From the NCBI GenBank assembly GCA_036925085.1, contig JAUPFP010000007.1, forward strand, positions 7,402,228 to 7,466,227: DNA of 64,000 nucleotides, written 5' to 3'. The translations under genes and the position numbers were made by a program. This document shows, piece by piece, positions 9,057-22,226 of the stretch (position 1 is the stretch's first letter; each line of letters begins with the position of its first letter). The notes under the pieces are model-generated. The model worked only from the letters and a program-made list of their open reading frames with translations. It had not been told where the DNA came from and ran no database searches. Source of the DNA: Brachycybe producta. Taxonomy: Eukaryota > Arthropoda > Diplopoda > Playtdesmida > Andrognathidae.

Positions 9057-11141
9057 TCATTATTGCAACCAAAAAAACTCCCCTCGATCTATCTATTCAA
9101 TCGAACGGTTAACAAATGCAAAGTAGTCTTTACATTTAATTATATACGGATATATAGTTCTACTTCATTTTCTTAGTCTACGGCAAAACTTTTTGTCTTC
9201 AAATGCATTAAATAATTGGTTTCTTCTAGAACTATATATACAGTATTAAAGTACATTCGAGTTAAAAGTTTCTTTAAACAGTTAACCCCTGAAGAGTGGC
9301 AATCACTGAAAGCAACAGTTTTAAAACAACAAAAACAAAATCCACCGAGCCATCCATCTATTTTAGCTGTAATTTCTTGTAATTCTTGTTTATGCAATCA
9401 AGAAAGTATTGCACTTGCAGATTGTAATTGTTAATAAGTGCGTCAGGCATTCAAAACTTCTAAATGCAGGTTAAAGTTATGTTGTACTACTTTATAATAA
9501 TACAAAAAGTTTTGATTGTCAATAAGAAATGTGACACAATTAAACAGAAAAAAAAATCATTGTTTTTGCTTTAATTGTAATTTATTACAAACGCAAAATT
9601 TGATTAACTTTAAGAGAAAAAAAAAATCACATCAATAATTATAATTTGAATTTCAAGTTGAAAAATTACTGCGCAAACCGCCAATAAAGTCTGTGACAGA
9701 GGAACAAAAGTCCAATTGTAACATATTTTAGTTCAGTTTGAAAGCAATTCACCAAGAAATTCACTGAGAGATTCAAACTTTTTTTAGAAGTCTTAACAAG
9801 AAAAGAACTAATGCAGTTAAGCCATTTTCAAACTTATTTAAAACTTTCGTTTTTAAATTACTTTTATATGATTTCATTACTGTTCAAAAGTTTCAAAAGA
9901 TTTTGAAATTCTTATAAAAATAATTTCTGAGTCTAGGCCTAAATTGTTAAACGCCTGTTCGCAAGTTTCAGCTCAAATGAAAAATGCAGGGCTTAAATTC
10001 AAAAAGAAAACATAGCACTTGAAGTTCTACTGGAACCCTCTAACCAAGGTCTCAAAATATAAAAATGCCTATTCAAGAATACTACATAATATAAATTTTA
10101 ATCTTTTTTCTAATATTTATAAACTACTTTATGGTATCTATTCTAGTATCTATAAAATATTTTTCTTGTATCGCCATGTCTACTATTTCTATACGAGGAA
10201 TAGGTTTCATTATTATAGTCGCTGATAAGTAAATAAAAGCAAAAAAAAATTCTATTTGTTTTTTTTTTGTTGTTTTTCATTCCATTATTTGAAAAAATGT
10301 TGGCTGTTATCAATGATTGCCATATTTCAGGGATCATTTCATGATAAAAAAAATTCACTGTTCTTAACAATAACTTTTTTTTCTGAAGAAACTACTTTTC
10401 AAAGTTTAAAAATGTTTTATATTGACATAAGAACGAAAGAAGAAAAAAAAAAGACATGTGTGCAGTTTCTGAGTCAAATTATTCGAGAGCTATTTGAGTA
10501 TCATTATGGTTCCTCTCAACCGTTATCAAAATATAGTGTTTATTTAAAATTTCAACAGTTTTTTTTTTTTTGAAATATAGATGGGTGGATCATAAAATAT
10601 ATAGTTGATAACAAAACTGGTCGACTACATGAGTAAGTTTTATGCTTTTAGCCTTTAAAACCTAAGTAAGGTTTTTTTTTTCGGTATGTGTTGGAAACGT
10701 GAGTAGCCACCAAGATGAGAAGCAAAACATCTGTAAAGATTTAAAATAAGATCCTCCAAATATTTCAACCATTTATTTTGTGAAGATCATCATAAAAGTC
10801 AGTACATTGAGTCTATGATCGAAACGACAGAGAAAAAAAGGGAAACCCATTGAGGAACAAGAGAAAGTAAAAGGAGCAGATTAACATCATAACAGCGCAT
10901 TATGGATGTTTTATTTCATGTAGAAGCAAAAAAAAAAAAACTTCTGGACAACGAGATATGAAACTTAAGACATATAACAAAAAAAAGAGCTCTTCTTCCT
11001 TCTTTATTTGTCCTTCTCAACAAAGTCCAAACATTTTCACATGTCTGTGATCATCATCATCATTCATACATTTTTTAATGGTTTTAGTTTAGTCACGAAT
11101 AACAAGTACCAAGTTCACATACAGACAAGTCTTTGATTTAT

Positions 11142-11275
11142 ATAGCAAAATCAAGCAAGTGTTTCTCATTATTAGGCTCAAGTGCCATCAGAAGTCACTG
11201 AAAAACACATCTTGAAAAACACTGTACATTGGCACTTGAGTCTTATGTTGTTGAGAAACGCTTGCTTTATTTTAC
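11142..11275. repeat. Long imperfect hairpin (about 45-bp stem)
   Basis: The left arm 11142-11188 (AGCAAGTGTTTCTCA ... GGCTCAAGTGCCAT) pairs with the right arm 11228-11275 (ATTGGCACTTGAGTC ... TTGAGAAACGCTTGCT). The loop is about 39 bases and the stem has a few mismatches or bulges. The size fits a small MITE relic or a precursor-microRNA-like hairpin; sequence alone does not decide. Confidence 0.7.
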
Positions 11276-13279
11276 AATAGAAATCCGATTTTCAGTTAAG
11301 ACAAAATGTTATTCATCTTCATATTAGGCACTAGAAATATAATTTTTTTTTTGCCAAGTTTTGATCAAATTGAAGATTCAGACATGATGGCACAAGTATG
11401 AATACAATAGTGACATCTTTTGGGAAAACCAAAAAAGAAACAGTAAATCTTTTTGATAGCCACAACCATAAAGCTGTTATTGTAATATTAAGTATACTAA
11501 GCGTTTTCAAGCAAAGGGGTTTCATCTATATACATGTACATGTATATATGTGTACATGTATATATATATACTGTACATGGTAGGCTTATGTATAGACAAG
11601 TAGTTATACTTGTTGAAAATCAATACATGGCAATGGCCTCTAACTTTCATGACAAAACACTAGATGGCAGCATCAAACAGTATTCCCAACATGCACAAGA
11701 TTCAAGCATGTATTTTAATACACTGTATGTTTAGGGTGAAATTCAAGAAAAAACAACTTTGCATTTGAATTTTAAGTTGATAAACCTCAAAATAAAATCA
11801 TAACCAGGGCTGAAAAATTAGAAAACCTTCCCAATACAATAAACGTATCAGAATTATGAGAATTAAAGTGTGTTACAACATTTGCATATAGACTAATTAC
11901 GTTGATTGCACTCAAAATTAAAATCCCGATTTTACCAGAAAAAAAGGCCATCCACCTTCGATTTTACAATTTCTTATTATTACCGGTACTATTTTTCAGT
12001 TTGTTTTTAAAATTTTGTAACTTTTTTAGATTGTGAAATCTTACACTGCATCAGCAATATGTGATGTACCCAAGATTCACACCAAGAACACATTGAAAAT
12101 TTGGGAAAATAAGTATGAAAATCTAGATTTCATTATTTATGTTTTTATTTACCAGAAAATAAATTAAATAATCATTTTTTCTTCGGGAAATTCTGTTTCC
12201 CAATTTTTTTTTTCCAAATACCCTCCTGAAATTATCTTTTGTTGTTAACTAATTTTCCAGCTCTGATCATAACACAAAAAACCCTGTTTTACTGAGTAGC
12301 ATTGAACCGGATTTTTATACTAACATATAGGGCCTATAAATTATATTTTTAAAAGCTTTGAGAGTAAATTTTCCTAAATGATATTAGATAATGAAATAAA
12401 AAGTCTTTAGATTTATAATAAAAGGTGTTTAGAATTTTTACATGGTTTTTATGACGAATTTTATTATTTTATGGAAAACAAAATACCAAAATGAGCAACT
12501 TTTGTCATTTTTTGGCGCTTTGTGTGCATTTTAATTTTTCCCGGCATCTACACAATCGTTTCAGACAAGAAACATCTGCGATAAACTACTTTATCTGCAC
12601 AAAAGCGCTTTGGCAACTAGTTTTACATGCAGAAATCTGAAGAAGAAAAATTTGCCGACATCATAGCCAGGAGAAAAAAACACTTAAAAATCAATAATTC
12701 CCTATAACTCAAATAATGTGGTTCCCTCTGGTGTTATAACATCAGACTACTACAAATAGCTATCAATCAAATGCCTCTAAACAACAGATTTACCCATATA
12801 TCATCTCAATATTCTTAAAAAATTACAACGAATTTGTAAATTATAAGAAACTTTAGAACACGAGATGATATTAAAAACGATAGCAAATATAAATTTCTAA
12901 ATCTAAAGTACTTCGCATAAAATAGGAGTACTATAAAGTTTTCAAATATATCTTTGTACACTGTGTGAAAGTACAAATTAAACTATTTTGAGGCAAATTA
13001 CATCTGGGTGAATTACTCCATAGCTTAGTGAAATAATACCAGATAAAAAACATCCATAAATAAGAGAAAAGTCAATTATTTTTTTTAATAATTAGTTCTA
13101 GACTTATTTATTTGCTTATATTGCTCAAACTCAAGCAAAGTTCATATTCAATTGAAATTCTACGGATTGATCGAAACTATTAAAAACTAAAATTGTAGCT
13201 GAATCCCTCAATAGTATTTTTATGTTGTTATCTTCAAAATAAAATATTTATGAACACAAATTTAAAAAAAATATGATCT
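11276..13279. other. AT-rich intergenic DNA, nothing recognised
   Basis: It contains a self-complementary TACATG/TATA patch at 11528-11580 and homopolymer runs. No open frame with protein-like composition was found. Confidence 0.5.
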
Positions 13280-13455
13280 GCTTTGGTTATGACTGGATCA
13301 TATTGAAACTTATATATAAAGCTTATTTTAAAAGATATCAACATAAAAATATATATTCTTCAGTGATTTAGCTACCCTACTAGTTTATAAAGCACTTTCA
13401 AGTAACTCTTAATTTTGCTCCTGAAAGACAGAAATAATCAGAGTTCAAGCGGATA
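13280..13455 (-). mobile_element. Family X dispersed repeat, partial copy
   Basis: On the minus strand it reads GAACTCTGATTATTTCTGTC, then a GAGCAAAATTAAGAG segment, an AGTGCTTTATAAACTAG core, GGGTAGCTAAATCACTGAAG and a TTGATATCTTTTAAAATAAG segment, in the same order as the fuller copies at 21236 and 45022. It is truncated at the far end. Confidence 0.65.
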
Positions 13456-14844
13456 TTTACACTTTTAAAACTGCTTAAATAATAAGTAGTAAATAGTTCT
13501 TCTTGTTGTCTACCATAGTTTGAAATTAACTCATTGTAATAAATGTAAAATGAGAAAAAATACTAAATTTCAAAATTGCATTTAGAAATTAAAAAAGCTT
13601 GTTCATGTGTTAAGAATTAGTCTACCTTTTTTTTTTTAGGAGTTCTGTCGCACGAATTGGTTGAGATAGACTGAAGAAAGTTCGGTTATCATGCGTCTTT
13701 AAAAAAACCTCATAAAACCTGCGACAAAGAAATCAATTGATTAGGGTCACTGATGTGTATAAAATCTCTCTATATCGTGTGACATTCAATCAATCAGGAA
13801 AGAGATGAGGTGAAGAAGAAGAAGAAAAAACCCGAATTATTTCAACAGAGAAAAAGGGGATAAATTTCGAATTAAAGATAGCATAAAGCTGAATTAGGCA
13901 TAGAGTGGGTGTGTGTATGTGTCTATGGGTACTCTCTTACTAACACTACAGAAGGCAAACAAAAAAAAAAAAACAATAGAAAGAATAGATTGGCACCAAA
14001 TGTCCTCATCCTTACAGAAAAAAAAATCCAAATGAGAATGAAATGGAGTGGAAGTTTCTTTGGAGAACATTTAAATAGACTGCACATGGATTAAATGTCC
14101 GATCTAGAAAGGATTTTTATTTGTTTGCTCAGAATGAACATTATTAGAAGGTGGCACAAAAGTTGAGATCTAAAAATGATTACACAGTTTTAAAAAGTTT
14201 AAAAGTTTTTTAATGTAAATTAAATAACAAGGGTCCACACGCTTGTTAAAACACAGACACATTTTATTTTAAATTTGATTTTTTTCTTTAAATTTGAATA
14301 ATTTACTCCGTGCCAGAAGTAGCATAGAAATGCATTGTCAAAATAAACTTCTAACACCTACTACTGTATATCAATTCCCCATGTAAATATATAGTATATA
14401 TATTCTTTGTTCAATAGCACCGGTATACATTTCCCAAATCATACAGTTCGTTCCCCATACATAATCTCCTCTGGGACATCCCTCCGTACAAATGCACGAA
14501 AAATTGCAAGTCACTGAATATGTCACAACTTTGGCACCACCCTTTATATTTCAATACTATAGATAGAATAATAAAAAAGGCATAGTAACTTTGTTTGGAT
14601 CTTTGAAAATGCTCTCATTTGGCTACAAGCAAAAAAAAAAATAGAAATGAAACCATTTGACTCCATTTCGAAACGCAAATAAACAAAAGCAAAGAAATAT
14701 CAAGCAATACTACTGAACGCACTACAGTACACACGTTGCATAGTTTTTTTTCTCTTCGAAAGTTTTAAGAAAAAAAAAATAGTCGATTGGAATTTGAAAC
14801 AAAAAAATCATCATCTAATTCGTTTTATTCATCGTAAAGTATAA
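13456..14844. other. AT-rich intergenic DNA, no gene seen
   Basis: It holds A-rich patches (13810-13860, 13955-13985) and a weak frame at 13909-14094 with no motif. Nothing else is supported. Confidence 0.5.
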
Positions 14845-15461
14845 AGCTGGCTACAGACGATAAATTATGGCTTCTCAACCATACCATGACATTTCAATTC
14901 AAAAATTGTTTGTGTATAGTGGCCACACGTTAAGATGAAGCTTGTGACGACAGAGAAATTCACAAAATACATTATTTAGGCTTCTGTCACCTTGTCAGAC
15001 AAAAATGGAACAATAAACCAAAAAATACAAGAATCCTTTTGTATCATACTAAACGACAACCCTAATTTTTGTCAAACCATAAGCTGATTCTTAAAATGAG
15101 GAAACTTTTTTTTTAATTCAAAATAATTTGTATTCCTCTTCAATCTTGAATCGAAAAATCTGCTCAGTCAGAAACCCACTTCATTTTTTTTTAATTTGAT
15201 CTGAGATAAACTGAATGATGTGTGGGGTGCATTGACAAGCTTTAGAACGCGGAAACCGTACATATATGTTCAAATCGTAAGGCTTTTTAATGATGGAAAC
15301 ATGAACAATTAATTAAAAAGATAAAACATACGCTCTTTTCTACACACACATAATTTTAAAAGAAACTTAAAAAAATAGACAGAAGTGGTTTGAAATGTCT
15401 GTGTCGATGTTGAGAGACAATTCATGATTGTCAACTCAGAATTGATCGTTTGTAGCCAGCC
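14845..15461. mobile_element. PIF/Harbinger-like MITE, 617 bp
   Basis: Terminal inverted repeats of about 25 bp: AGCTGGCTACAGACGATAAA on the left, and GGCTGGCTACAAACGATCAA read inward from the right. It is flanked by TAA on both sides (14842-14844 and 15462-15464), the 3-bp duplication typical of PIF/Harbinger. No transposase is encoded. Subterminal sequence near 15340-15430 matches, inverted, the element at 53891-54946, which is the same family. Confidence 0.75.
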
Positions 15462-15464
15462 TAA

Positions 15465-16689
15465 GAGGTACCTAAAAACCTGATGTAAAAGGGATGGATA
15501 AAACGTTGCAAATGGATATCTAGTTTTATAGATAAAAACAATTTTGAAGGAATAGTCTTTAAGCCCCTGTATAAATATATATATATAGAAATCTTACATA
15601 TAAGAAGGCCCTTTATATTCCCTAAAACGCAATTGTAAAAAATAAAAATCGCCTGAGAGAAAATCTTGAAAGAAAAAAAAAATATCCGTATAAATCATTT
15701 CGCTTGAAGAGATAATCGAGTAGGCTTTTTTTCTACGTATGACTATGACTCTCATATAAAGTGGATTGTAATGTCGAGGATCCACTCCTGAATCTTGACA
15801 TACAAAATACAAAAAAAATGCTAAGGACTAAAATAAAGAAATCTTAAAAACAGAAGAAAAGGTCACAAGGAACTGTTAGGAAGAAACCCTTTTTTTTTCT
15901 CTCAATAAGCAAAGAAAACATTACAGAAAATGAATAAAGAACTTCATATAAAGAAGAAACCCCCAAAAGGCAAATTGAGATATCTAGTCACATCAGCAAA
16001 AAAAAACTCCATAAGATCCAATGCCCCCCCCCCCCAAAAAAAATCTTTTCTCAAACTTGTATCTAATATTAAATCATAATCAAGCCAAGAAAACCGCATA
16101 AAATATTCAAATTATATTCTTCTTCTTTTTTTGCTTCTCTAAGATTTCAAAAGAATTTATTACTTGAATTTATTTCATTTTTTTTTCTTCTTAAATAAAT
16201 AACGTTAGGAGGCACATTTAATTAAACCCGATTTTAATTTTAAATTTTAGTCTATTCCCTCTAGTAAAATCACAATATGTTTTTAATGTTTTTTACAATG
16301 CGAAAGTTATTTAATAAATCAAACTATACATACAAGGATTAAGAAAATAAACTATAAGAAGATTAGATAGTAAACATAATACTTCTCAAAAGTATGAGAA
16401 TTTAAATAAATGATAAAAATCAATTTGACCAAACAATACAGTGAAAAAACACAAAATCGGATAAGACGTATAATATTTCTGGTCTTATCTTTTAGGATAG
16501 CTTTTTTCCATAAATGCAAAAATTTGAAAACACTGGTTAACACGAAAAAATCTTTCTGAAATTCCATTATCATGAACGTTTAAATTATTGTTTAGAAATG
16601 TTTAAAATCAACTTTTATACATTTAGTTTTTATTCTAGTAAATATTGGATGGTTTTTTTCCCATTAAATTTGAAAGTAATTTTTTTTGT
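15465..16689. other. AT-rich intergenic DNA, no gene seen
   Basis: It contains a C12 run (16024-16035) followed by an A run, and several A/T homopolymers. The short frames are AT-biased. Confidence 0.5.
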
Positions 16690-17180
16690 CAAAATTTCAC
16701 CTAATACTTTCTTCATTTTGCCCACTATTAAAAATATAAATTTATTTTGCTGTTTTATGCAAAATGTCAACGAGCGTAGCGAGCAAATTTTTAAAAAAAA
16801 AATGTGCGTGAAACCAATTATTTGTTTTTCTAAATATATTTTACAACTTTTCTCATCTTTTTTCTTCTTCAACTTGTCACTTATTTCGATTTTCTATTAT
16901 TTAAAAACATCAACTTTCTGTTCTTTTCTTGTGCAATTTTTAAACTTTTATCGAGTTTCATCACAAAATTGGCCCTCTAACCTAACCTAAAGGAGAGGGA
17001 TTTAAACGGTTTTTTTAAACTCCCCTCGATTTTATTTGTATTATAAATTTGTATATAATTTGTATTATAATTGGCCCACAAACTAAATGGCCCATCGGGG
17101 AAAATGCTCCTCTTCCCGATAGGCCAAGTTCGCCCTGTTTTCCAATTCAGTTCTTTGAAAAAGATTAACAAACCACAAAT
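16690..17180. repeat. Dispersed repeat family Y, copy 1
   Basis: It shares with 61250-61630, in order, an AACGAGCGTAGC motif (16771 / 61322), a CTTGTGC..TTTTTAAAC..TTTATC..GTTTCATCA stretch (16928 / 61501), and a block beginning CAAACTAA followed by an imperfect hairpin of GGCCCATCGGG and CCCGATAGGCC (17091-17126). The hairpin block is also present, inverted, at 28583-28630. The family was not identified. Confidence 0.65.
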
Positions 17181-19116
17181 TAACAACTGTGGGTATGGAG
17201 ATAGGAATCTCTAGCTAGATCCATAGACTTAAACATTGATTTGACGGATACCTATCCGCATATTAACAGTTTTTAACACGGGAGCCAGAAGATAAAAACC
17301 AATTTAAAAAAAATTGCAATAAACTACTAAATTTGAACTATATTGTCAACAAAATAAACCTTTTTTTTACATTGACTAACAGCCAATATTACACTGGTAA
17401 CTTTTCTTAAAAAGATGATGGTGTCATTGCAGTACAGCACAATAATGATCTTACATTGTTAAAATTGAAAAGCTTTATGAAAGTAGAAGAGACAAAAATA
17501 GAAACAAGTAGAATAGAATGAGAAATAGTATATAGAATTTAGACTATAGAAAAAAAAAACAATACAGAAAAATAGAAACAAAGAGAATAAAAATCAGAAG
17601 GATAACAAGCAGTAGGACCAGTCCTTTTCACTTCCCAATTCCCTAGTGCAGCATTCCGCCATCACTACTGGAACACTTTTAGATAAGGCAATTGGGGAAT
17701 TAGACGTTGGAGCAGAACATTATGTTCCAAAAAATGTTTCAAGATTTTCCATCGATTTCTTTGTATAAAAGAAACAACAAGAAAAACAATTGTAAAAATC
17801 ACATATACATGTATATACTTTTTTACATTTTAAATTTGAAACATTGTATATAGTGTTAACAATTTGCTAACTCAATTCGTAAATCTTTATTTGAAACGTA
17901 CAAATCGTAAATTAAAATTTAATTAAAATATGAAGAAAACTGAAAAATATTTACATTCATAATCAAACGCAAACACATTTTTCTATTATACAAAATCATT
18001 TTTAAAGCATTGAGAAAAGTTTAAATTTAAAATAACTAATATTTAAAAAAATGAATAACATATTAAGAACCCAGTCAATAGCTTGGAAATAAAGTTATTA
18101 CTAGATGTTCTTATAATTTAAGTTCATAGACTGAAATTTAGGAGGACATAAAAAAGTATCGAAATTTTCTTAAATTTATGAAATAGCAAAAATAATAATA
18201 GTAAATAAAAATACAACAAACAAAGACAAGAAATTGAGATATGAAACAAATGTTTTTGTCAAAAATAAACACAAGAAACAAGAGACAAATAGAATAAAAA
18301 TAGAATAATGAAAATGACAGAGTTGAAGTTGAAATCCAGTCACATCAAATTGGGGTTTTCTTCTTCTTCTCACAAATACATCCCAAATTTTTATTTGTGG
18401 ACATTCCATTTTTCATTTTACATTTTCAGTATAAAAAAATTATCTTTTGAAATACCCATATTGGGTCAACCACAAGCAAAAACAATAATAGAATTTTATC
18501 GTTCATCACAATTAACGAGGAAAAAGAAACGAAACTACCGAACATGATGCACAGAGTCCCATTATGGAGTCAGTAGTACCCACTTTTCTTTCATTTATTT
18601 TTAGAATTGGTCAGTTTTAGGATATTTTTTTCATATGATCCTTCATTGTCTTTGAATCAATACATTCATTACATGCTTTTCTTATATTTTCTTGTAAGTA
18701 AAATCTTACAAAAAAACGTCAGTCATAATACCTTCCTTCTTTGTTTCTCATCAACATTAAAATAAGAGGATTTTCTTTTTTCTTTCTTTTTAAAAATCCT
18801 TCTTTTATTTATTTTTGCATTGTTCTAACAAATCAACATGGATTTAAATACCTTTGTATGTTTCTCTCTCTGTTGTCAATAACAAGAAAAAAATATTAAA
18901 ATGTTGCATTTTTCTTAATTACAATGTAGATAACAATCATAATGATGATGATAACGAATCAACACCATCACCCAACATTTTAAAGTGGCACAACATTAAT
19001 TTCTTTAGTGTTTGAACGGAATTTTTGTGACATTCTGTCAAATAAAAGTGTAACTTCACTTAGTAAATCTTTACCTGGACTGTAAGGTAAAAACTTTACT
19101 GATGAGCTAGTTACCT
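17181..19116. other. AT-rich intergenic DNA, nothing recognised
   Basis: AT-rich, with several A runs; 17600-17700 is slightly more GC-rich but has no clear open frame. Confidence 0.5.
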
Positions 19117-19118
19117 TA

Positions 19119-19580
19119 AGGTGGCTGAATAGATATTTAGTTTTTGTTCTCCCTGATGGCAACATTGCGGTGGGTATACAGTATGTTCAGTATGTTATAT
19201 AATAGGTCTCTTCTCTCCTCCCGCGGTTTTGAGAAAATTTATATTTTTCAACCGCACATTAAAAAAAAAAGATTACGAAAAAAAACTCAAGTGTTTTAGA
19301 AACTCGAATAGTTGAAAATAGTTTTTCATAAAATTTCAATGAAAAAAACTAAAAATTGGTCATTTTCAAACTGTTATTACCATGAAAAAACTTTTAGCAT
19401 TATCTTTTACCATTCTTGTTTTAAAAACAATTTGAACTTTTTCATACTGTTTCTAAAAAAAGTTCGCTTGACGTTTTTTGCGTCCACATTTTACAAAAAC
19501 GTCTATGGAGCATAGCGTTAGCCAGTGCAGTGGCGCCGTCCGAAAAGCCAAAAGCAAAATAAATATCTTTAGAGCCACCT
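19119..19580. mobile_element. 462-bp TIR element flanked by TA
   Basis: The left end AGGTGGCTGAATAGATATTT matches the inverted right end AGGTGGCTCTAAAGATATTT. TA on both sides (19117-19118, 19581-19582) fits Tc1/mariner-style insertion. The interior (about 19275-19300) includes a copy of the AGTGTTTTAGAAACTCGAA core of family X. There is no coding capacity. Confidence 0.65.
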
Positions 19581-20045
19581 TAGGTATAAATAACGCATAA
19601 ATGAAATAAGAAATAAAAAACCACCGAATGTTAAGAGGTTTTTAACATTAGATAGATCAACAAGAATAGGAATGAAAACATTCCCATCGTTTGTCTGCAA
19701 CCATTGATGGGTGATTACCGCAATTACAGCCACAGACATACACGCAAAAAAAGGAATTGCTCGGAAATCATATATATAATATAATATATATAACAAACAA
19801 ACAAACAAACAAACAAACACATTAATGGGATAAACGATCCTCTGGTAAGCTCATAGTACAACAGTAAATGCCAATTATTTTCTTTGGATGATGATAATGA
19901 TGATGATGTTCGTGTCCTAGTCCTATAATACCAACCACTACAATAGATACATCAAAGTAGCATCCACATAATTATGTTCATTTAAGAACAATATGATTAT
20001 TTAATAATTTTTTGCTAGGTATCTTTTATAAATATATTACAATAA

Positions 20046-20458
20046 GGGCCTATTTATACAGGTACCTAACGACTATGGAAAGAGCACGTCTCAAACCCGA
20101 ATGGAAAGGCCTTGCTATTTATATAGGGAAGTGGGGAGGTAGGGACGAGACTGCATGGCAAAGACTTTAGAACGATTCGTGACATAATCGTTTAGATAAA
20201 ATGATGTCGACAAGTTCTTCATTATAAAAATCGTGCATATCGAGTAGGAATTACATAACAAACGAGAACGGGAAGAGTACGGAAAGAGATTCCTGAAAAA
20301 ATATCATTGGCAACGATAGTTGAACGAGACCAGGCCGTGAAACGGACGAGCTCGGTGTCAATATAAACAGTTCTCATGAAAACCCTCGAACAATATTTTT
20401 GGCTCGGGCTCGCGTTGTGTTCATCCCATAGTCGTTACGTATCTATATAAATGGACCC
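20046..20458. mobile_element. PIF/Harbinger-like MITE, 413 bp
   Basis: Terminal inverted repeats of about 33 bp start GGGCCTATTTATACAGGTAC (left) and GGGTCCATTTATATAGATAC (right, inverted); both then run into TAACGACTATGG or a close variant. TAA duplications sit directly outside (20043-20045, 20459-20461). The interior is more GC-rich than its surroundings, with no protein-like frame. Confidence 0.85.
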
Positions 20459-20618
20459 TAATAGAACAAATAGGTAGACTATTAGTAGAATTATCACCAA
20501 TCGTTGTAAGTCTTTTTGTTGCTATGTTATGTATGTTTTTTTTGTATGGAGTGACGATTTAGATGTTGAATGACCAATGTTGACCATCGAATCACGACTT
20601 AAAGAGAATGTTTCATCA

Positions 20619-20621
20619 GAC

Positions 20622-20652
<31 letters not shown>
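20619..20652. repeat. (GAT)n microsatellite
   Basis: About ten TGA/GAT trinucleotides in an otherwise unremarkable AT-rich stretch (20459-21235). Confidence 0.9.
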
Positions 20653-21235
20653 AAAAGTTAAGAAAGAAGATGCATTAGAACTTAGAATTTGGTAGAAAAT
20701 AGTTGAAGAAAATAATCTGAGAAGTGTTTTGAGTCACATTTATGAGCTCCTTCAGTATATATGGGTACCTTGTAGTTGACCAATGTCCAAATCCGTCCGT
20801 CTATGTACTCACAAACCACGGAAGCGTTTTTTTTTTTCTTCTTTAAACAAGTCACCGAGGGCCATAACATTCGTTTCTTCCCATTTGAGCAAAATAACCA
20901 GACATGGTTGATGACAATATACACAAAATTAATATTTGTATTCCATGTCTCTATTTCTTATATAGTCTTCTGCACATTTAGAAGAAAAGCAAAAAAAAAA
21001 AAAAAATTAAAAAATCTCCATTGTTAATTATAATCTATGTCAAAATAAAACCAATCATGATGTCGTCATCAGCGTCACTGTCAGTATAACTAGTAGCACC
21101 AGTAATGAGTCCTGAATTTCTAGATGAATTGAACCATTGTCCAACATTGTGGGAATATCTGAAAGTAACAAAAATTTAGTTTTAATAAATGAAAACAACA
21201 CACAATCTATTGATTGGTTTAACGTTTAAATACTC

Positions 21236-21650
21236 CTCGAACCATGTTTATTCTGTCTTTCAGGAAAAATATTTTATTGAGAAACTTGAAAAGTGTTTTA
21301 GAAATTAGAAGGGCAGCTGAGTGTCGTATTCTTCATGGTTGTAAAACCAAAAATATTGCTAAATTCAGCAACTTTTGATAGGAAGTACCATGTAGCAACA
21401 AAAAAACAAGCTTAAACTCGCATAGATTCGCATAAACTCCTTAAGAGTTTGAGTTAATTTTTAGAAAGAGCAAAAAACGTAACTTAATTCACAACTCGCT
21501 TAAACTAACAAAGTCGCTTAACCTCGCTTAAACATGCTTATGGCCAAATTCAGAAACCATACTTATATGAAATATCTACGCTCATATATACCATAATAGC
21601 GAATCGATATCGCTCTACACCACTTGAAATGCAGAATAACCAGAGTTTGA
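21236..21650 (+). mobile_element. Family X dispersed repeat, full-length copy
   Basis: It begins CTCGAACCATGTTTATTCTG and ends GCAGAATAACCAGAGTTTGA, inverted versions of one another, so the family has terminal inverted repeats of about 20 bp. Near the left end are CTTTCAGG, then AAGTGTTTTAGAAATTAGAA and GGGCAGCTGA, the conserved core. The length is 415 bp and no coding capacity is seen. With the copy at 45022-45413 it defines the ends of the family. Confidence 0.7.
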
Positions 21651-21693
21651 AAATCAGATGTTCACAAAACATCTTACCGCAAATATTTAATTA

Positions 21694-22210
21694 CTAGTGG
21701 GGTAAGTTCCGGGGTAACCCGTCATAAATGACGGGAGCGAAATTCACAGGCAATTGTGCACATGCGCGTCGTTTGTTTCTTTTTTACTCCTTTCATTTCA
21801 ATTTCAGTCACCCACTCCCACTTTTTCCCCCTCCACGTTTCCTTCTCTCCCCCTCCACGTTTCCTTCTCTCCCTCTCCACGTTTCCTTCTCTCCCCCTCT
21901 ACGTTTCCTTCTCTCCCCCTCCACGTTTCCTTCTCTCCCCCTCCACGTTTCCTTCTCTCCCCTTCCACGTTTCCTTCTCTCCCCCTCCACATTTCCTTCT
22001 CTCCCCCTCTACACTTTCCTACCTTTTCCCCTCTCCAATTTATTACCATGGGATTCTTATATGGGAAGGGTGCAACATATAGTTGACCTTGAGAAAAAAA
22101 AGCTGTTCTTTTCTTCATTTATTCAAATTTATATAAATTCCGATGTGCTTCAATGGTTTACAGCGTTACTTCAGACAGACAGATTGATAGATAGACACAC
22201 AGACCTGGGA
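21694..22210 (-). mobile_element. Non-autonomous Helitron, copy C, with internal minisatellite
   Basis: The plus strand starts CTAGTGGGG (21694), then has a short extra GGGGTAA repeat, the hairpin CCCGTCATAAATGACGGG, and the family body, ending CACAGACCTGGGA at 22210. The pyrimidine-rich part has expanded into a 22-bp array (21838-22013). Frames up to 174 codons here (Pro/Ser/Phe-rich on the plus strand, Arg/Glu/Gly-rich on the minus strand) come from the array. Confidence 0.8.
21838..22013. repeat. 22-bp minisatellite, eight units, inside Helitron copy C
   Basis: Eight near-identical units of TTTCCTTCTCTCCCCCTCCA plus two bases. The strand is pure pyrimidine except for an A and a G per unit, so it could form triplex structures. 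Confidence 0.9.
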
Positions 22211-22226
22211 TATTATATATATATAA

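Larger units (their letters stand above)
7645..11141. other. AT-rich intergenic DNA with microsatellites, no gene seen
   Basis: It holds (TA)n at 8334-8361 and 8737-8782, (GA)n at 9009-9053, an AAG-rich patch at 8095-8170 and many A or T runs. Short frames (for example 9216-9434 and 10256-10573) are AT-biased and lack motifs. Confidence 0.6.
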
